Assembly: GCF_003236305.1 (NCBI RefSeq)
Contig: NZ_POTX01000033.1
Location: 1-36,265, forward strand
From: Micromonospora endophytica
Lineage (GTDB): Bacteria; Actinomycetota; Actinomycetes; Mycobacteriales; Micromonosporaceae
Length of the DNA: 36,265 bases
Reading direction: 5' to 3'
Part shown: positions 27,145-34,560 of the stretch, piece by piece
Position numbering within the stretch: position 1 is the first letter of the stretch
Layout of the letters: each line of letters starts with the position of its first letter
The notes under the pieces: model-generated
The model's input: the letters and a program-made list of their open reading frames with translations, nothing else
Database searches by the model: none
Told to the model about the DNA's origin: nothing
Translations under genes and position numbers: made by a program

Positions 27145-28308
27145 TCAGTGGCGGGACCAGGTCCAGGCGTAGGCGTCGTCTTCGCAGTCGGCGGCGGCGT
27201 CGCAGAGGTCGAGCGGGCGGAACGTGTCGACCATGACCGCCAGCTCGTCGAAGAAATCGACACCGATCGAGCGTTCGGCCGCGCCGGGCTGGGGGCCGTG
27301 GGTGAAGCCGGACGGGTGCAGCGAGATGGAGCCCTGCTCGATGCCGGAACCGCGCCGGGCCTCGTAGTTGCCGCCGGTGTAGAAGAGCATCTCGTCGGAG
27401 TCGACGTTGTGGTGGTGGTACGGCACCGGGATGGCGTCCGGGTGGTAGTCGACCTTGCGGGGCACGAACGAGCAGATCACGAAGTTCGGGCCCTGGAACG
27501 TCTGGTGCACCGGTGGCGGCTGGTGGATCCGGCCGGTGATCGGCTCGAAGTCGTGGATGGAGAAGGCCCAGGGGTAGAGGTGACCGTCCCAGCCGACCAC
27601 GTCGAACGGGTGGTGGGCGAACACGTGGCGGGTCCACCCGCGCCGGTGTCGGACCAGCACCTCGACGTCGGTGCCGTCGACGAGCAACGGTGTGTCCGGC
27701 CCCCGGACGTCCCGCTCGCAGTACGGCGAGTGCTCCAGGAACTGGCCGCGTACGGAGAGGTAGCGCTTGGGCGGGCCGATGTGCCCGGACGCCTCGATGG
27801 CGAGCAGCCGGGTCGGCGCGTCGCCGGTGGGCACCAGGCGGTGCACCGTCGAGGTGGGGATGACCACGTAGTCCCCGGCCGCCGCGTCCAGCACCCCGAA
27901 TGTCGACTCGACCCGCAGGGTGCCGGCCTCGACGTAGAGGCACTGGTCGCCGGTGGCGTCGCGGAACAGCGGGGAGGGCCGGTCGGCAAGCACGTAGGCG
28001 ATGCGTACGTCGTCGTTGGCGAGCAGGTAACGCCGGCCGAGGACCGGGTCCGCGCCGGTGCCGTCGAGTTTGTGCGTACGCAGGTGCCGGGGCTTGAGGG
28101 GCAGGTTGGGCACCCGGGTCACCGCGGGCGGGGTGAACGTTTCGGCGGCGACGATGGCGGTCGGGGCGTGCCGGTGGTAGAGCAGCGACGAGTCGGCGGA
28201 GAAGCCCTCCTGCCCCATCAACTCCTCGGTGTAGAGACTGCCGTCGGGCTGGCGGAACTGGGTGTGGCGCTTGCGCGGCACCTCGCCGACGCTGCGGTAG
28301 TACGGCAT
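27145..28308 (-). CDS. hmgA: Homogentisate 1,2-dioxygenase
   Basis: 387-aa non-haem iron dioxygenase opening the homogentisate ring to maleylacetoacetate in tyrosine/phenylalanine breakdown. Cupin-type fold; the iron-ligand regions are present: YHHHNVDSDEMLFYTGGNYE (His and Glu, about residues 296-306) and LHPSGFTHGPQPG (His, about 336). Shorter than human or proteobacterial enzymes (about 430-445), as in other actinobacteria. Start ATG 28308 has GGGAGGGG five bases upstream. Divergent from the operon with fumarylacetoacetase; a 19-bp palindrome sits in the shared region. No hppD or maleylacetoacetate isomerase recognised in the window. Confidence 0.95.
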   Translation of the reverse strand: MPYYRSVGEVPRKRHTQFRQPDGSLYTEELMGQEGFSADSSLLYHRHAPTAIVAAETFTPPAVTRVPNLPLKPRHLRTHKLDGTGADPVLGRRYLLANDDVRIAYVLADRPSPLFRDATGDQCLYVEAGTLRVESTFGVLDAAAGDYVVIPTSTVHRLVPTGDAPTRLLAIEASGHIGPPKRYLSVRGQFLEHSPYCERDVRGPDTPLLVDGTDVEVLVRHRRGWTRHVFAHHPFDVVGWDGHLYPWAFSIHDFEPITGRIHQPPPVHQTFQGPNFVICSFVPRKVDYHPDAIPVPYHHHNVDSDEMLFYTGGNYEARRGSGIEQGSISLHPSGFTHGPQPGAAERSIGVDFFDELAVMVDTFRPLDLCDAAADCEDDAYAWTWSRH

Positions 28309-28368
28309 GTCCCCTCCCGATCATCAGGTGACGCGTCCCGGTCGCGGCTGAGGCGGCCACCGCCTGGC

Positions 28369-28387
28369 GCGTCCGATTATCGGACGC
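28369..28387. promoter_or_regulatory. Perfect 19-bp palindrome, probable operator of the hmgA / fahA divergon
   Basis: GCGTCCGATTATCGGACGC: 9-bp arms around a single T. It lies between the divergent hmgA and the unknown-fahA operon. A related dyad shares its right half: GGACGCT (28382-28388) and AGCGTCC (28405-28411), the second bracketing the TTGTCC -35-like box. On the minus strand the palindrome contains GATAAT, a possible hmgA -10. Likely bound by a repressor responding to a pathway intermediate; no regulator gene is adjacent. Confidence 0.7.
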
Positions 28388-28389
28388 TG

Positions 28390-28419
28390 TTGTCCGCTAA
28401 TCACAGCGTCCCGTACATT
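28390..28419 (+). promoter_or_regulatory. Promoter of unknown-fahA operon
   Basis: TTGTCC (28390-28395), 18-bp spacer, TACATT (28414-28419), then eight bases to the GTG at 28428; probably leaderless or nearly so. The -35 lies between the two half-sites GGACGCT and AGCGTCC. Confidence 0.55.
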
Positions 28420-28427
28420 CTTGTGTC

Positions 28428-29294
28428 GTGTCAACGCAGCCGCCCGCACTCGTCGCCGGCCTGGTCGACGACGCCGCCGTCTTTCCGCCGGGCAGCGCGT
28501 CCCTGCCCGACGCCGTGGCTGCCCACCGGCACCACCGGGCCGCCTGGTATGCCGACCTGGTCGGCCCGCTGCTGCTGCCCGCCTCGGCGGTCACCGCGGG
28601 CGAACTGGACGGCCTGATCGATCCTGCCGAGGGCCTCGCCATCGGGCTGATCGGCGACACCGGCCTGGACCGGCTGCCCTTCGCGCTGTCGCTGCTGCCC
28701 CCGCTGGGCGTGACCCTCCGGCAGGTCGAGGCGCCGGTGGCCCGACGCGGCGAGGACCCGCAGCCCGGCCTGGCCGAGCTGGTGAAGTTCACCACGCGGC
28801 TGGACGGCGTACCCGTCTACGCCGAGATCCCGCTCACCTTCGGGCTGATGGGTGCCCTGGACGCCCTCGCCGAGGCGCGCGCCGGCGGGCTGCCGATCGC
28901 CGCCAAGTTCCGCACCGGCGGGCTCGCCGCCGAGCTGTTCCCGACCCCCGCCGAACTGGCCGCGGTGATCTGTGCCTGCCGGGACCGGGGACTGCCGTTC
29001 AAGCTGACCGCCGGGCTGCACCACGCGGTACGGCAGGTGGATCCGGAGACCGGCTTCACCCACCACGGCTTCGGCAACGTGCTTGCCGCGACGCTGGCTG
29101 CGGCGGAAGGCGGCAGCGTGGACACCGTCGCCGAACTGCTCACCGTGCGCGACGAACGACCGCTGGTGCAGTGGACCGACAACCGCCGCGACGGGACGCG
29201 TCCGCTCTGGGTGGGTTTCGGCTCGTGCAGCATCGTGGAACCACTTACCGATCTGATCCGGCTGGGCCTGGTGAACGGGGGCGTTGAGGCATGA
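28428..29294 (+). CDS. Unknown protein in the homogentisate operon
   Basis: 288-aa soluble protein, no signal peptide or membrane segment. I cannot assign a family. Alternating strand/helix segments (AIGLIGDTGLDRL, PVYAEIPLTFG, PIAAKFRTGGLAAELFP, PFKLTAGLHHAVR, THHGFGNVLAATLAA) suggest a TIM-barrel-like alpha/beta fold, with possible active-site residues in KFRTGG, KLTAGLHH and HHGFGN. The stop overlaps the fahA ATG (ATGA), so the two are translated as a pair. It lies where a maleylacetoacetate isomerase would be expected; actinobacteria generally lack the glutathione on which classical MaiA depends. A role in that step is inference only. GTG start chosen from the promoter spacing. Confidence 0.8.
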   Translation: MSTQPPALVAGLVDDAAVFPPGSASLPDAVAAHRHHRAAWYADLVGPLLLPASAVTAGELDGLIDPAEGLAIGLIGDTGLDRLPFALSLLPPLGVTLRQVEAPVARRGEDPQPGLAELVKFTTRLDGVPVYAEIPLTFGLMGALDALAEARAGGLPIAAKFRTGGLAAELFPTPAELAAVICACRDRGLPFKLTAGLHHAVRQVDPETGFTHHGFGNVLAATLAAAEGGSVDTVAELLTVRDERPLVQWTDNRRDGTRPLWVGFGSCSIVEPLTDLIRLGLVNGGVEA

Positions 29295-30487
29295 CCTGGG
29301 TGACGAGTGCACAGGGTTCGGGCTACGGAGTGGAGCACCTGCCGTACGGGGTGTTCCGGGTCGGCGACGGCGCGCCGCGCATCGGCGTACGCATCGGGGA
29401 TCTTGTTTTTGATCTTGCTGGTGCCGAGGCCGCCGACCTGGTGCTGGCGGGCGGGGCGCTGGCCCTCCCGACGCTCAACACCTTCCTGGCCCTGGGCCGG
29501 CCGCAGTGGATGGCGGTGCGGCAGCGGATCACCGAGCTGCTCACCGAGTCGGCCCACCGGGCCGCGGTGGAGCCGCTGCTGGTGCCGCTGGACGAGGTGC
29601 AGATGGAGCTGCCCTTCGAGGTCGCCGACTACGTGGACTTCTACTCCTCGGAGCAGCACGCCTCGAACGTCGGCCAGATCTTCCGCCCCGGCCAACCGCC
29701 GCTGCTGCCCAACTGGAAGCACCTGCCGATCGGCTACCACGGCCGTGCCGGCACCGTGGTGGTCTCCGGCACCCCGGTGGTACGCCCACAGGGGCAGCGC
29801 CCCGGCCCCGACGGGCCGGTGTACGGGCCGTCGGCGCGGCTCGACATCGAGGCCGAGGTCGGTTTCGTGGTCGGTGTGCCCAGTCCACTCGGCAGCCGGG
29901 TCGCCGCCGCCGACTTCGCCGACCACGTCTTCGGCGTGGTGCTGGTGAACGACTGGTCGGCCCGGGACATCCAGGCGTGGGAGTACCAGCCCCTCGGGCC
30001 GTTCCTGGGCAAGTCGTTCGCCACCTCGGTCGCCGCCTGGGTTACCCCGCTCGACGCGCTCCGGCACGCCTTCGTGCCCGCCCCCGACCAGGACCCCCCG
30101 GTGGCCGGCTACCTGCGCGACGAACCCCACCTCGGGTTGGACCTGCGGCTGACCGTGAACTGGAACGGCGAGCCGGTGAGCGAGCCGCCCTTCGCCGGCA
30201 TGTACTGGACGCCCGCCCAGCAACTCGCCCACCTGACCGTCAACGGCGCCTCGCTGCGCACCGGTGACCTGTACGCCTCCGGCACGGTCTCCGGCCCGCG
30301 CCGCGACCAGGTCGGCTCGTTCCTGGAACTGACCTGGGGCGGCGCCGAGCCGATCACCGTGGCCGGTGCGGAACGCACCTTCCTCGCCGATGGCGACACG
30401 GTGACCATCACCGCCACCGCCCCGGGACCGGACGGTGGCACCATCACGTTGGGCGAGGTAACGGGGTTGGTGCTGCCCGCGCGCTGA
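29291..30487 (+). CDS. fahA: Fumarylacetoacetase
   Basis: 398-aa hydrolase splitting fumarylacetoacetate into fumarate and acetoacetate, last step of tyrosine degradation. N-terminal SH3-like domain, then the catalytic FAH domain. Metal and active-site regions seen: YVDFYSSEQHASNVG (metal Asp about residue 115), LPIGYHGRAGTVV, RLDIEAEVGFVVG (two Glu), VLVNDWSARDIQAWEYQPLG (Asp) and GPFLGKSFATSVAAWV. Slightly shorter than eukaryotic FAH (about 420). The N-terminal codons around 29399-29425 (CTT GTT TTT GAT CTT GCT GGT) are strikingly AT-rich for this gene. Confidence 0.96.
   Translation: MTWVTSAQGSGYGVEHLPYGVFRVGDGAPRIGVRIGDLVFDLAGAEAADLVLAGGALALPTLNTFLALGRPQWMAVRQRITELLTESAHRAAVEPLLVPLDEVQMELPFEVADYVDFYSSEQHASNVGQIFRPGQPPLLPNWKHLPIGYHGRAGTVVVSGTPVVRPQGQRPGPDGPVYGPSARLDIEAEVGFVVGVPSPLGSRVAAADFADHVFGVVLVNDWSARDIQAWEYQPLGPFLGKSFATSVAAWVTPLDALRHAFVPAPDQDPPVAGYLRDEPHLGLDLRLTVNWNGEPVSEPPFAGMYWTPAQQLAHLTVNGASLRTGDLYASGTVSGPRRDQVGSFLELTWGGAEPITVAGAERTFLADGDTVTITATAPGPDGGTITLGEVTGLVLPAR
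29399..29417 (+). repeat. AT-rich direct repeat inside fahA
   Basis: GATCTTG-TTTTT-GATCTTG, a 7-bp direct repeat with 12-bp period, inside coding sequence for GDLVFDLA. The amino acids look conserved for the family but the codons are the ones this genome avoids. Confidence 0.5.
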
Positions 30488-30510
30488 CCCGTTTCCGACA
30501 TCTGGCCTCG

Positions 30511-30529
30511 ATCGCACCGGCTGTGCGAT
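30511..30529 (+). terminator. Terminator after fahA
   Basis: ATCGCAC-CGGCT-GTGCGAT, perfect 7-bp arms, starting 24 bp after the fahA stop. Confidence 0.55.
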
Positions 30530-30661
30530 GGGGGTCCGTCACCGGCTTCGTTGATCGCCTCGGAATTCCGTCGCCACGCCGCGTCGGGCCGACCGGCGCC
30601 CCCCGTTCCGGTCGGCCCGGCCCCGGTCGGCGACACGTCGAAGCCGAGGGAGATGACGACG

Positions 30662-30871
30662 ATGCACGATTTGGTGGGTGCGGTCTGGCGTACCAGCAGC
30701 CGCTCGAATGACCAGGGTCTCTGCGTGGAGGTGGCCGACAACCTGGCCCGGGTCCGCGGCGTGGTGGGCATCCGCGACTCCAAGGATCAGGCCGGACCGG
30801 TGCTGATGGTCAGTCCGCCCGGCTGGAGCGCGTTCGTCGACGCGATCCGGACCGGGACCTTCACCAGCTGA
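30662..30871 (+). CDS. DUF397 protein
   Basis: 69-aa protein: VWRTSSRSNDQGLCVEVADN, VGIRDSKDQAGPVLMVSPPGWSAFVDAIR is the DUF397 (PF04149) pattern. These small actinobacterial proteins are usually next to an XRE-family regulator and are thought to act as its partner, in a possible toxin-antitoxin-like or developmental pair. Here no such regulator is adjacent. ATG 30662 is preferred over ATG 30653: GAGGGAG (30646-30652) touches the latter but has 9-nt spacing to the former. Confidence 0.85.
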   Translation: MHDLVGAVWRTSSRSNDQGLCVEVADNLARVRGVVGIRDSKDQAGPVLMVSPPGWSAFVDAIRTGTFTS

Positions 30872-30877
30872 GGTTCA

Positions 30878-30914
30878 GGGGTCTCCGGTGGTGGAATATC
30901 CGCCCGGGGACCCC
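30878..30914 (+). terminator. Terminator after DUF397 gene
   Basis: Arms 30878-30888 and 30904-30914 form an 11-bp stem with one T-G wobble around a 15-base loop, 6 bp after the stop codon. Confidence 0.6.
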
Positions 30915-30922
30915 AGATCGCG

Positions 30923-30951
30923 TTGACTACGCGTACCGTCGGTGCTACGGG
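30923..30951 (+). promoter_or_regulatory. Promoter of the SRPBCC gene
   Basis: TTGACT, 17-bp spacer, TACGGG. The -10 ends seven bases before the ATG at 30959, but GGGAGGT also lies just before the ATG, so leaderless and Shine-Dalgarno-led initiation (from an upstream start) are both possible. Confidence 0.45.
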
Positions 30952-30958
30952 AGGTGGC

Positions 30959-31423
30959 ATGTCGACGGTTGCGGTCAACAGACTGGTGCCGGCACCCGCA
31001 GCCGACCTGTGGCGTCTGCTCACCGACCTGCCCCAGCGGGTTCCGGCAGATGTTCCGGTCGAGGTGCTGACGCCGGGCCGGTTCGGTCCGGGCACCAGTT
31101 GGCGCGAGATGCGCGTCCGGCCGGACGGCAGCGCGCTGGCTGAGGAGTTCGTCGTGCTGGCAGCCGAACCACCCCGGCGACTGGTGCTCAGCTCCCCGGG
31201 CGACGGGGTCGACTACCGGTTCACCTGGACGCTGCGCGACGTACGCCGTCGTCGTCGCCGGTACGCGGCGGTCACCGTGATGGTGCAGGCCCGGCCCGCC
31301 GCGCCGGCCGGTCGTGCGGTCGGGCTGCTACTCGGCGGACTTGCCGCACGGGCGGCGGAGAAGGTGTTGCGGCAGGACATCGCTGCCCTGGTCGCCGCCG
31401 CTGCCCGGCAACGGGCCAGCTGA
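30959..31423 (+). CDS. SRPBCC-fold protein
   Basis: 154 aa of the START/Bet v1-like superfamily (polyketide cyclase/dehydrase type): begins VAVNRLVPAPAADLWRLLTD, middle GPGTSWREMRVRPDG, ends with a long helix AARAAEKVLRQDIAALVAAA. These proteins form a hydrophobic cavity for small ligands; ligand unknown. A run of Arg (RRRRRR, about 97-103) is unusual. ATG 30959 chosen from GGAGGT and the family's typical N-terminus; a TTG at 30923 overlaps the promoter. Confidence 0.8.
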   Translation: MSTVAVNRLVPAPAADLWRLLTDLPQRVPADVPVEVLTPGRFGPGTSWREMRVRPDGSALAEEFVVLAAEPPRRLVLSSPGDGVDYRFTWTLRDVRRRRRRYAAVTVMVQARPAAPAGRAVGLLLGGLAARAAEKVLRQDIAALVAAAARQRAS

Positions 31424-31484
31424 CTGGTGGTGCCGCTCGGGCCCACACCCCCGCTGGGTAGGGTGCCGGTCGGGGAGGTGCGGC

Positions 31485-32735
31485 ATGGGGTGGGTGACGG
31501 GCCGACGACGGATCGTGGCGGCGGTGACGGCTGTGGGTCTCGCCGCGGTGACCGCGGTCATCGCGTACCGGGTGCTGGCCCCGGCCGAGGTCCTCACCAC
31601 CGCCCGAGCCGACTATCCGGCGCCACCCACCCGGGAACCCGGCGTGGTGGGCCGGCTTCCGGCCGCACCGTTGATCGTCGACGGCCGGCTGCGGGTGTAC
31701 GCCGCACCGCGCCAGGTCTACGCTGACCAGCCGGTCGACGGGCGGCACCGACGCACGCCGTACCTTTCGTACCGGCGCTGGCCGGCGACGCTGGACGCGG
31801 TGGTGGCCGGCGGGACGACAGTGGTCAGCCGATGGTCGGACGGTCAGTTGGTGGCGCTCGACGCGCGCAGTGGGCAGATCACCTGGCGGGCGGACGGGCC
31901 GGAACCCGACCGGCGGCAGGAGGCGCGGCGCACCGGCACGGCCACCGTCTGGCAGCCGCGCGGACTCACTGTGGCTCGCACCGCAGACGGCCGTGACGTG
32001 GTGCTGAGTTCCGGCGCGGGGCAGGTCCGGGCGGTCGACCTGGCCGATGGCGGGGAGCTGTGGCGGGTCGAGGTGGCCGACGGCTGCCGGGAACCGGTGG
32101 GTGCCAGCACGACCGGCCAACTGCTCACCGTGGACGACTGTGCCGGACCGCCGGTGGTCGAGTTCCGTGACGTGGCGACCGGGGAGGTCAGCGCCCGGTG
32201 GCGGCCGCCGGACGCCGGCGACGACCTGACCGCGACGCTCTTCGGCTGCGCGCCGGAGGGGGCGGGCTGCGCCGCGTTGCGGACCGCCGGGCCGGGGGAC
32301 GCGACCGCCCAGGGCTGGCTGCTCGCCGCCGGTGAACCGGTCCTGGCGCCGGCGCTGGACGGGGCCGGCGCCGAACTGGTCGACGGGACAGCTGTGGTGC
32401 TGACCGCCGGGACGCTCGTCGGCCGCGCGGTCCCCGACGGCGCCGAACGCTGGCGGGTCGCCGTGGGACCGGGCCGGGTGATCGCCGTCCAGGCCGGGCG
32501 GGTACATGTGTTGACCGAGGAGAACGTGCTGGTCACAGTGGACGCGGCGACGGGTGCCCGGCTCTCGGAGTTCGTGCTCGATGTCGGCGCGGACGGCACC
32601 GGATGGGCACCGGGCGCGGCATACGCGGCCGGTGGGTACGTGGCCGTGGAGCGGCTGCGCCGCCCGGTCGATCCGGACGGGGACGACAATCGCTACTACC
32701 TCACCTCCGAACCGGTGATCATCGCCGCGGCCTGA
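31485..32735 (+). CDS. Membrane-anchored PQQ-type beta-propeller protein
   Basis: 416 aa. N-terminal basic RRR and one transmembrane helix (IVAAVTAVGLAAVTAVIAY, about 9-27), then an extracellular repeat domain. Blades with the PQQ/WD-like signature are visible: LVALDARSGQITWRADG, VRAVDLADGGELWRVEV, VEFRDVATGEVSARW and LVTVDAATGARLSEF. No PQQ-binding catalytic residues recognised, so a scaffold or envelope assembly role is more likely than dehydrogenase. Four Cys in the middle may pair. ATG 31485 has GGGGAGGTG upstream. Convergent with the DUF916-like gene (24-bp gap). Confidence 0.78.
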   Translation: MGWVTGRRRIVAAVTAVGLAAVTAVIAYRVLAPAEVLTTARADYPAPPTREPGVVGRLPAAPLIVDGRLRVYAAPRQVYADQPVDGRHRRTPYLSYRRWPATLDAVVAGGTTVVSRWSDGQLVALDARSGQITWRADGPEPDRRQEARRTGTATVWQPRGLTVARTADGRDVVLSSGAGQVRAVDLADGGELWRVEVADGCREPVGASTTGQLLTVDDCAGPPVVEFRDVATGEVSARWRPPDAGDDLTATLFGCAPEGAGCAALRTAGPGDATAQGWLLAAGEPVLAPALDGAGAELVDGTAVVLTAGTLVGRAVPDGAERWRVAVGPGRVIAVQAGRVHVLTEENVLVTVDAATGARLSEFVLDVGADGTGWAPGAAYAAGGYVAVERLRRPVDPDGDDNRYYLTSEPVIIAAA

Positions 32736-32759
32736 CCGGTGTGACCGCGGCGATGGACG

Positions 32760-33773
32760 CTATCGCCCGGTCCTGGCACCGACGGTCGGCACCGCCGCCT
32801 CGACCGCGCGGCGTCGGCGTCGGCGAACCAGCAGGACGACGCAGCACAGGGCGATCACGACGGCGGCGAGGGCGGACGCCCAGAGCCACCGGTCCTGATC
32901 GAGCCGGTCGAGCAGGGTCCGGCGGCCGGTACCGCCCGGATCGGGAAAGGTGATCGTGCCGGTGGCGCTCTGCTTGACCTTGCCGCTGACCAGGTCGAGG
33001 GTGATCCGCCACGGACCGTTGGACAGATCCGCGGGAAAGAGCATCCGCACCACGCCGGTGCCGCCCACCGGCAGCGTGGTGCCCTCGACCACGTCGAAGG
33101 GACCGGCTCGTACCCCGCCCGGTCCGTCCGAGAGGGTGGCGCTGCCGCCCATGTCGAGCGCCCGGCCGCCGGTGTTGCGCACCGTCACCGTGACCGACGG
33201 TTGACCAGCCGGGTCCCGCGCGGGAACGACCTCGCCGATGGCGAAGTCCGAGCGTGGCTCGCCGCCCGGACCCACGTCGAGGTAGACCCGGATGCCCACG
33301 CGACGCACGATCGTGACGTTGGTCCGGGGCTTTCCGGCGGGGACGGTGGCGGCCCAGATGACCGCGTACTGTTCGCCCGCCGATGCCTTCGGTGGAACCT
33401 GCACGGTCGCGGTGAGTTCGACACTCTCCTTTGGATCGAGGGTGACCCGGTCCTTGCTGAGGCTGATCCACTCGGTCAGTTCGTTGGCCGTACGGCCGTC
33501 GGCGAACTGGAACTGGTTCTCGGCGATGTCCGCGCCGGCCGCGTAGAGCTCGACCCGGCTGCGCTCGGTCGAGTGGTTGACCACCTTGATCTTTCGCTTG
33601 ATCGTGCTGCCCGGCGCCAGGTGGTCGACGATGTAGCGGAGTGCCCGCGGGTCGTCGCGCCGCGAGGCCGGCGCCTCCAGCAACTGGATGCCGAGCCCGC
33701 TCGGGTCCGGTATGCCGCCCGGCGCACCGGCCCGGGCGAGAGTGCCCGGGCCGGTGGCGCAGAGCAGCACCAC
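32760..33773 (-). CDS. DUF916/WxL peptidoglycan-binding-type membrane protein
   Basis: 337 aa from GTG 33773. Two beta-sandwich regions: GSTIKRKIKVVNHSTERSRV and VELTATVQVPPKASAGEQYA (DUF916-like), then PSVTVTVRNTGGRALDMGG. A C-terminal transmembrane helix (LWASALAAVVIALCCVVLLV) and RRRRRR follow. In Firmicutes such proteins form surface complexes with WxL proteins; the WxL-like gene is directly upstream. Start is problematic: from GTG the signal peptide is truncated, whereas in-frame codons back to ATT 33818 add IRSRSRLSRFTVSSA, giving a proper basic n-region. That start would overlap the upstream gene by 14 nt; ATT initiation is rare. Confidence 0.75.
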   Translation of the reverse strand: MVLLCATGPGTLARAGAPGGIPDPSGLGIQLLEAPASRRDDPRALRYIVDHLAPGSTIKRKIKVVNHSTERSRVELYAAGADIAENQFQFADGRTANELTEWISLSKDRVTLDPKESVELTATVQVPPKASAGEQYAVIWAATVPAGKPRTNVTIVRRVGIRVYLDVGPGGEPRSDFAIGEVVPARDPAGQPSVTVTVRNTGGRALDMGGSATLSDGPGGVRAGPFDVVEGTTLPVGGTGVVRMLFPADLSNGPWRITLDLVSGKVKQSATGTITFPDPGGTGRRTLLDRLDQDRWLWASALAAVVIALCCVVLLVRRRRRRAVEAAVPTVGARTGR

Positions 33774-33804
33774 GGCCGAGGAGACCGTGAAGCGGCTCAG
33801 CCGA

Positions 33805-34377
33805 CTACGCGACCGAATGTGTCACCGTCCCGGTGTACAGACCGGCCTCGTTTGCCAGCGGCACGTGGACCACGAGGGTGGGGTTCCAGCCGACCGAGTT
33901 GTTGCCGGTGCCGCCGGTGTGGGTGAAGGCGGTGACCGGGACGTTGGGGGTCACACCGTCGTTCAGCGGCTCGGCGTCGCCGGCGGCCGTCTGTCCCTCG
34001 GTGAAGGTGCCGGTGCCGGTGGGGCCGACCGTGGCCGGGCCGGACCAGTAGTCGACCAGCTCGGCGGCGATGGTCTCGGTGGCGGTCGGGGTCACGCCGG
34101 TGGTGAAGTCGGTGGAGGTGACCGTGGCCACCCACGACGCGTCGGCGGATGCCCGGGTGTCCGTCACCTCGACCGTGCCGAGCTGGTCGGAGATGTCGGT
34201 GCCCGGGGCGCCGGCGCCGAGGTTCGCCGAGAGCGGAGCGGTGATGTCCAGCGTTCCGGCGTTGACCGTGAAGGTCACTGTGGTGTCGGCGGTCGGGTCT
34301 GCCAGGGCCGGCGTGCCGACCAGGACGGCGGCCGTGGCGGCGCTGGCCACCGTCGCCAGGATCCTGCGAGTGTGCAT
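33805..34377 (-). CDS. WxL-like secreted surface protein
   Basis: 190 aa. Signal peptide MHTRRILATVASAATAAVLV with cleavage after PALA. The mature part is a Thr/Val/Gly-rich beta-sandwich: TVTFTVNAGTLDIT, GTVEVTDTRASADASWVATV, and at the end LYTGTVTHSVA. This is the layout of WxL-type cell-wall proteins (Trp motif in a strand, C-terminal Y-x-G-T-V-T strand), though the canonical WxL tripeptide reads WVA here. No sorting signal. AGGGA upstream of ATG 34377. Probably an operon with the DUF916-like gene and likely its partner at the cell surface. Confidence 0.7.
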   Translation of the reverse strand: MHTRRILATVASAATAAVLVGTPALADPTADTTVTFTVNAGTLDITAPLSANLGAGAPGTDISDQLGTVEVTDTRASADASWVATVTSTDFTTGVTPTATETIAAELVDYWSGPATVGPTGTGTFTEGQTAAGDAEPLNDGVTPNVPVTAFTHTGGTGNNSVGWNPTLVVHVPLANEAGLYTGTVTHSVA

Positions 34378-34476
34378 GCTGTCATCCCTTGCTCGGAAGG
34401 TACGGGCCGTCGTGGTGGGAGAACCACGAGCTGAAAGGGATGCTAAGCAGCAAATATCCTCTAGTGCTGACAAAAC

Positions 34477-34514
34477 GGACTAAAGCCCCCGATTGCGCTG
34501 ATGGGCTAAATCCC
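34477..34514. promoter_or_regulatory. Twin DosR-like motifs in surface-module promoter region
   Basis: GGACTAAAGCCC (34477-34488) and GGGCTAAATCCC (34503-34514), 10 of 12 identical, 26 bp apart, each an imperfect palindrome. The first resembles the mycobacterial DosR/DevR core GGGACTWWAGTCCC. They lie between the divergent WxL-like and LPXTG genes and could control both. The patch 34450-34490 is AT-rich for this genome. Confidence 0.4.
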
Positions 34515-34548
34515 GGCGAAGTGCGCTACGGCCACCACCTTCGCGGGC

Positions 34549-34554
34549 TAGCGT
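34549..34554 (+). promoter_or_regulatory. -10 hexamer for leaderless LPXTG gene
   Basis: TAGCGT followed by six bases and the ATG at 34561. No Shine-Dalgarno. Confidence 0.5.
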
Positions 34555-34560
34555 CCAGGC

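Noticed and set aside
34378-34476. Leader of the WxL-like gene considered as a riboswitch (CGTGGT-GGGAGA-ACCACG hairpin)
   Set aside because: A single 6-bp hairpin without any consensus core of known classes such as the cyclic di-AMP riboswitch; not enough to call.
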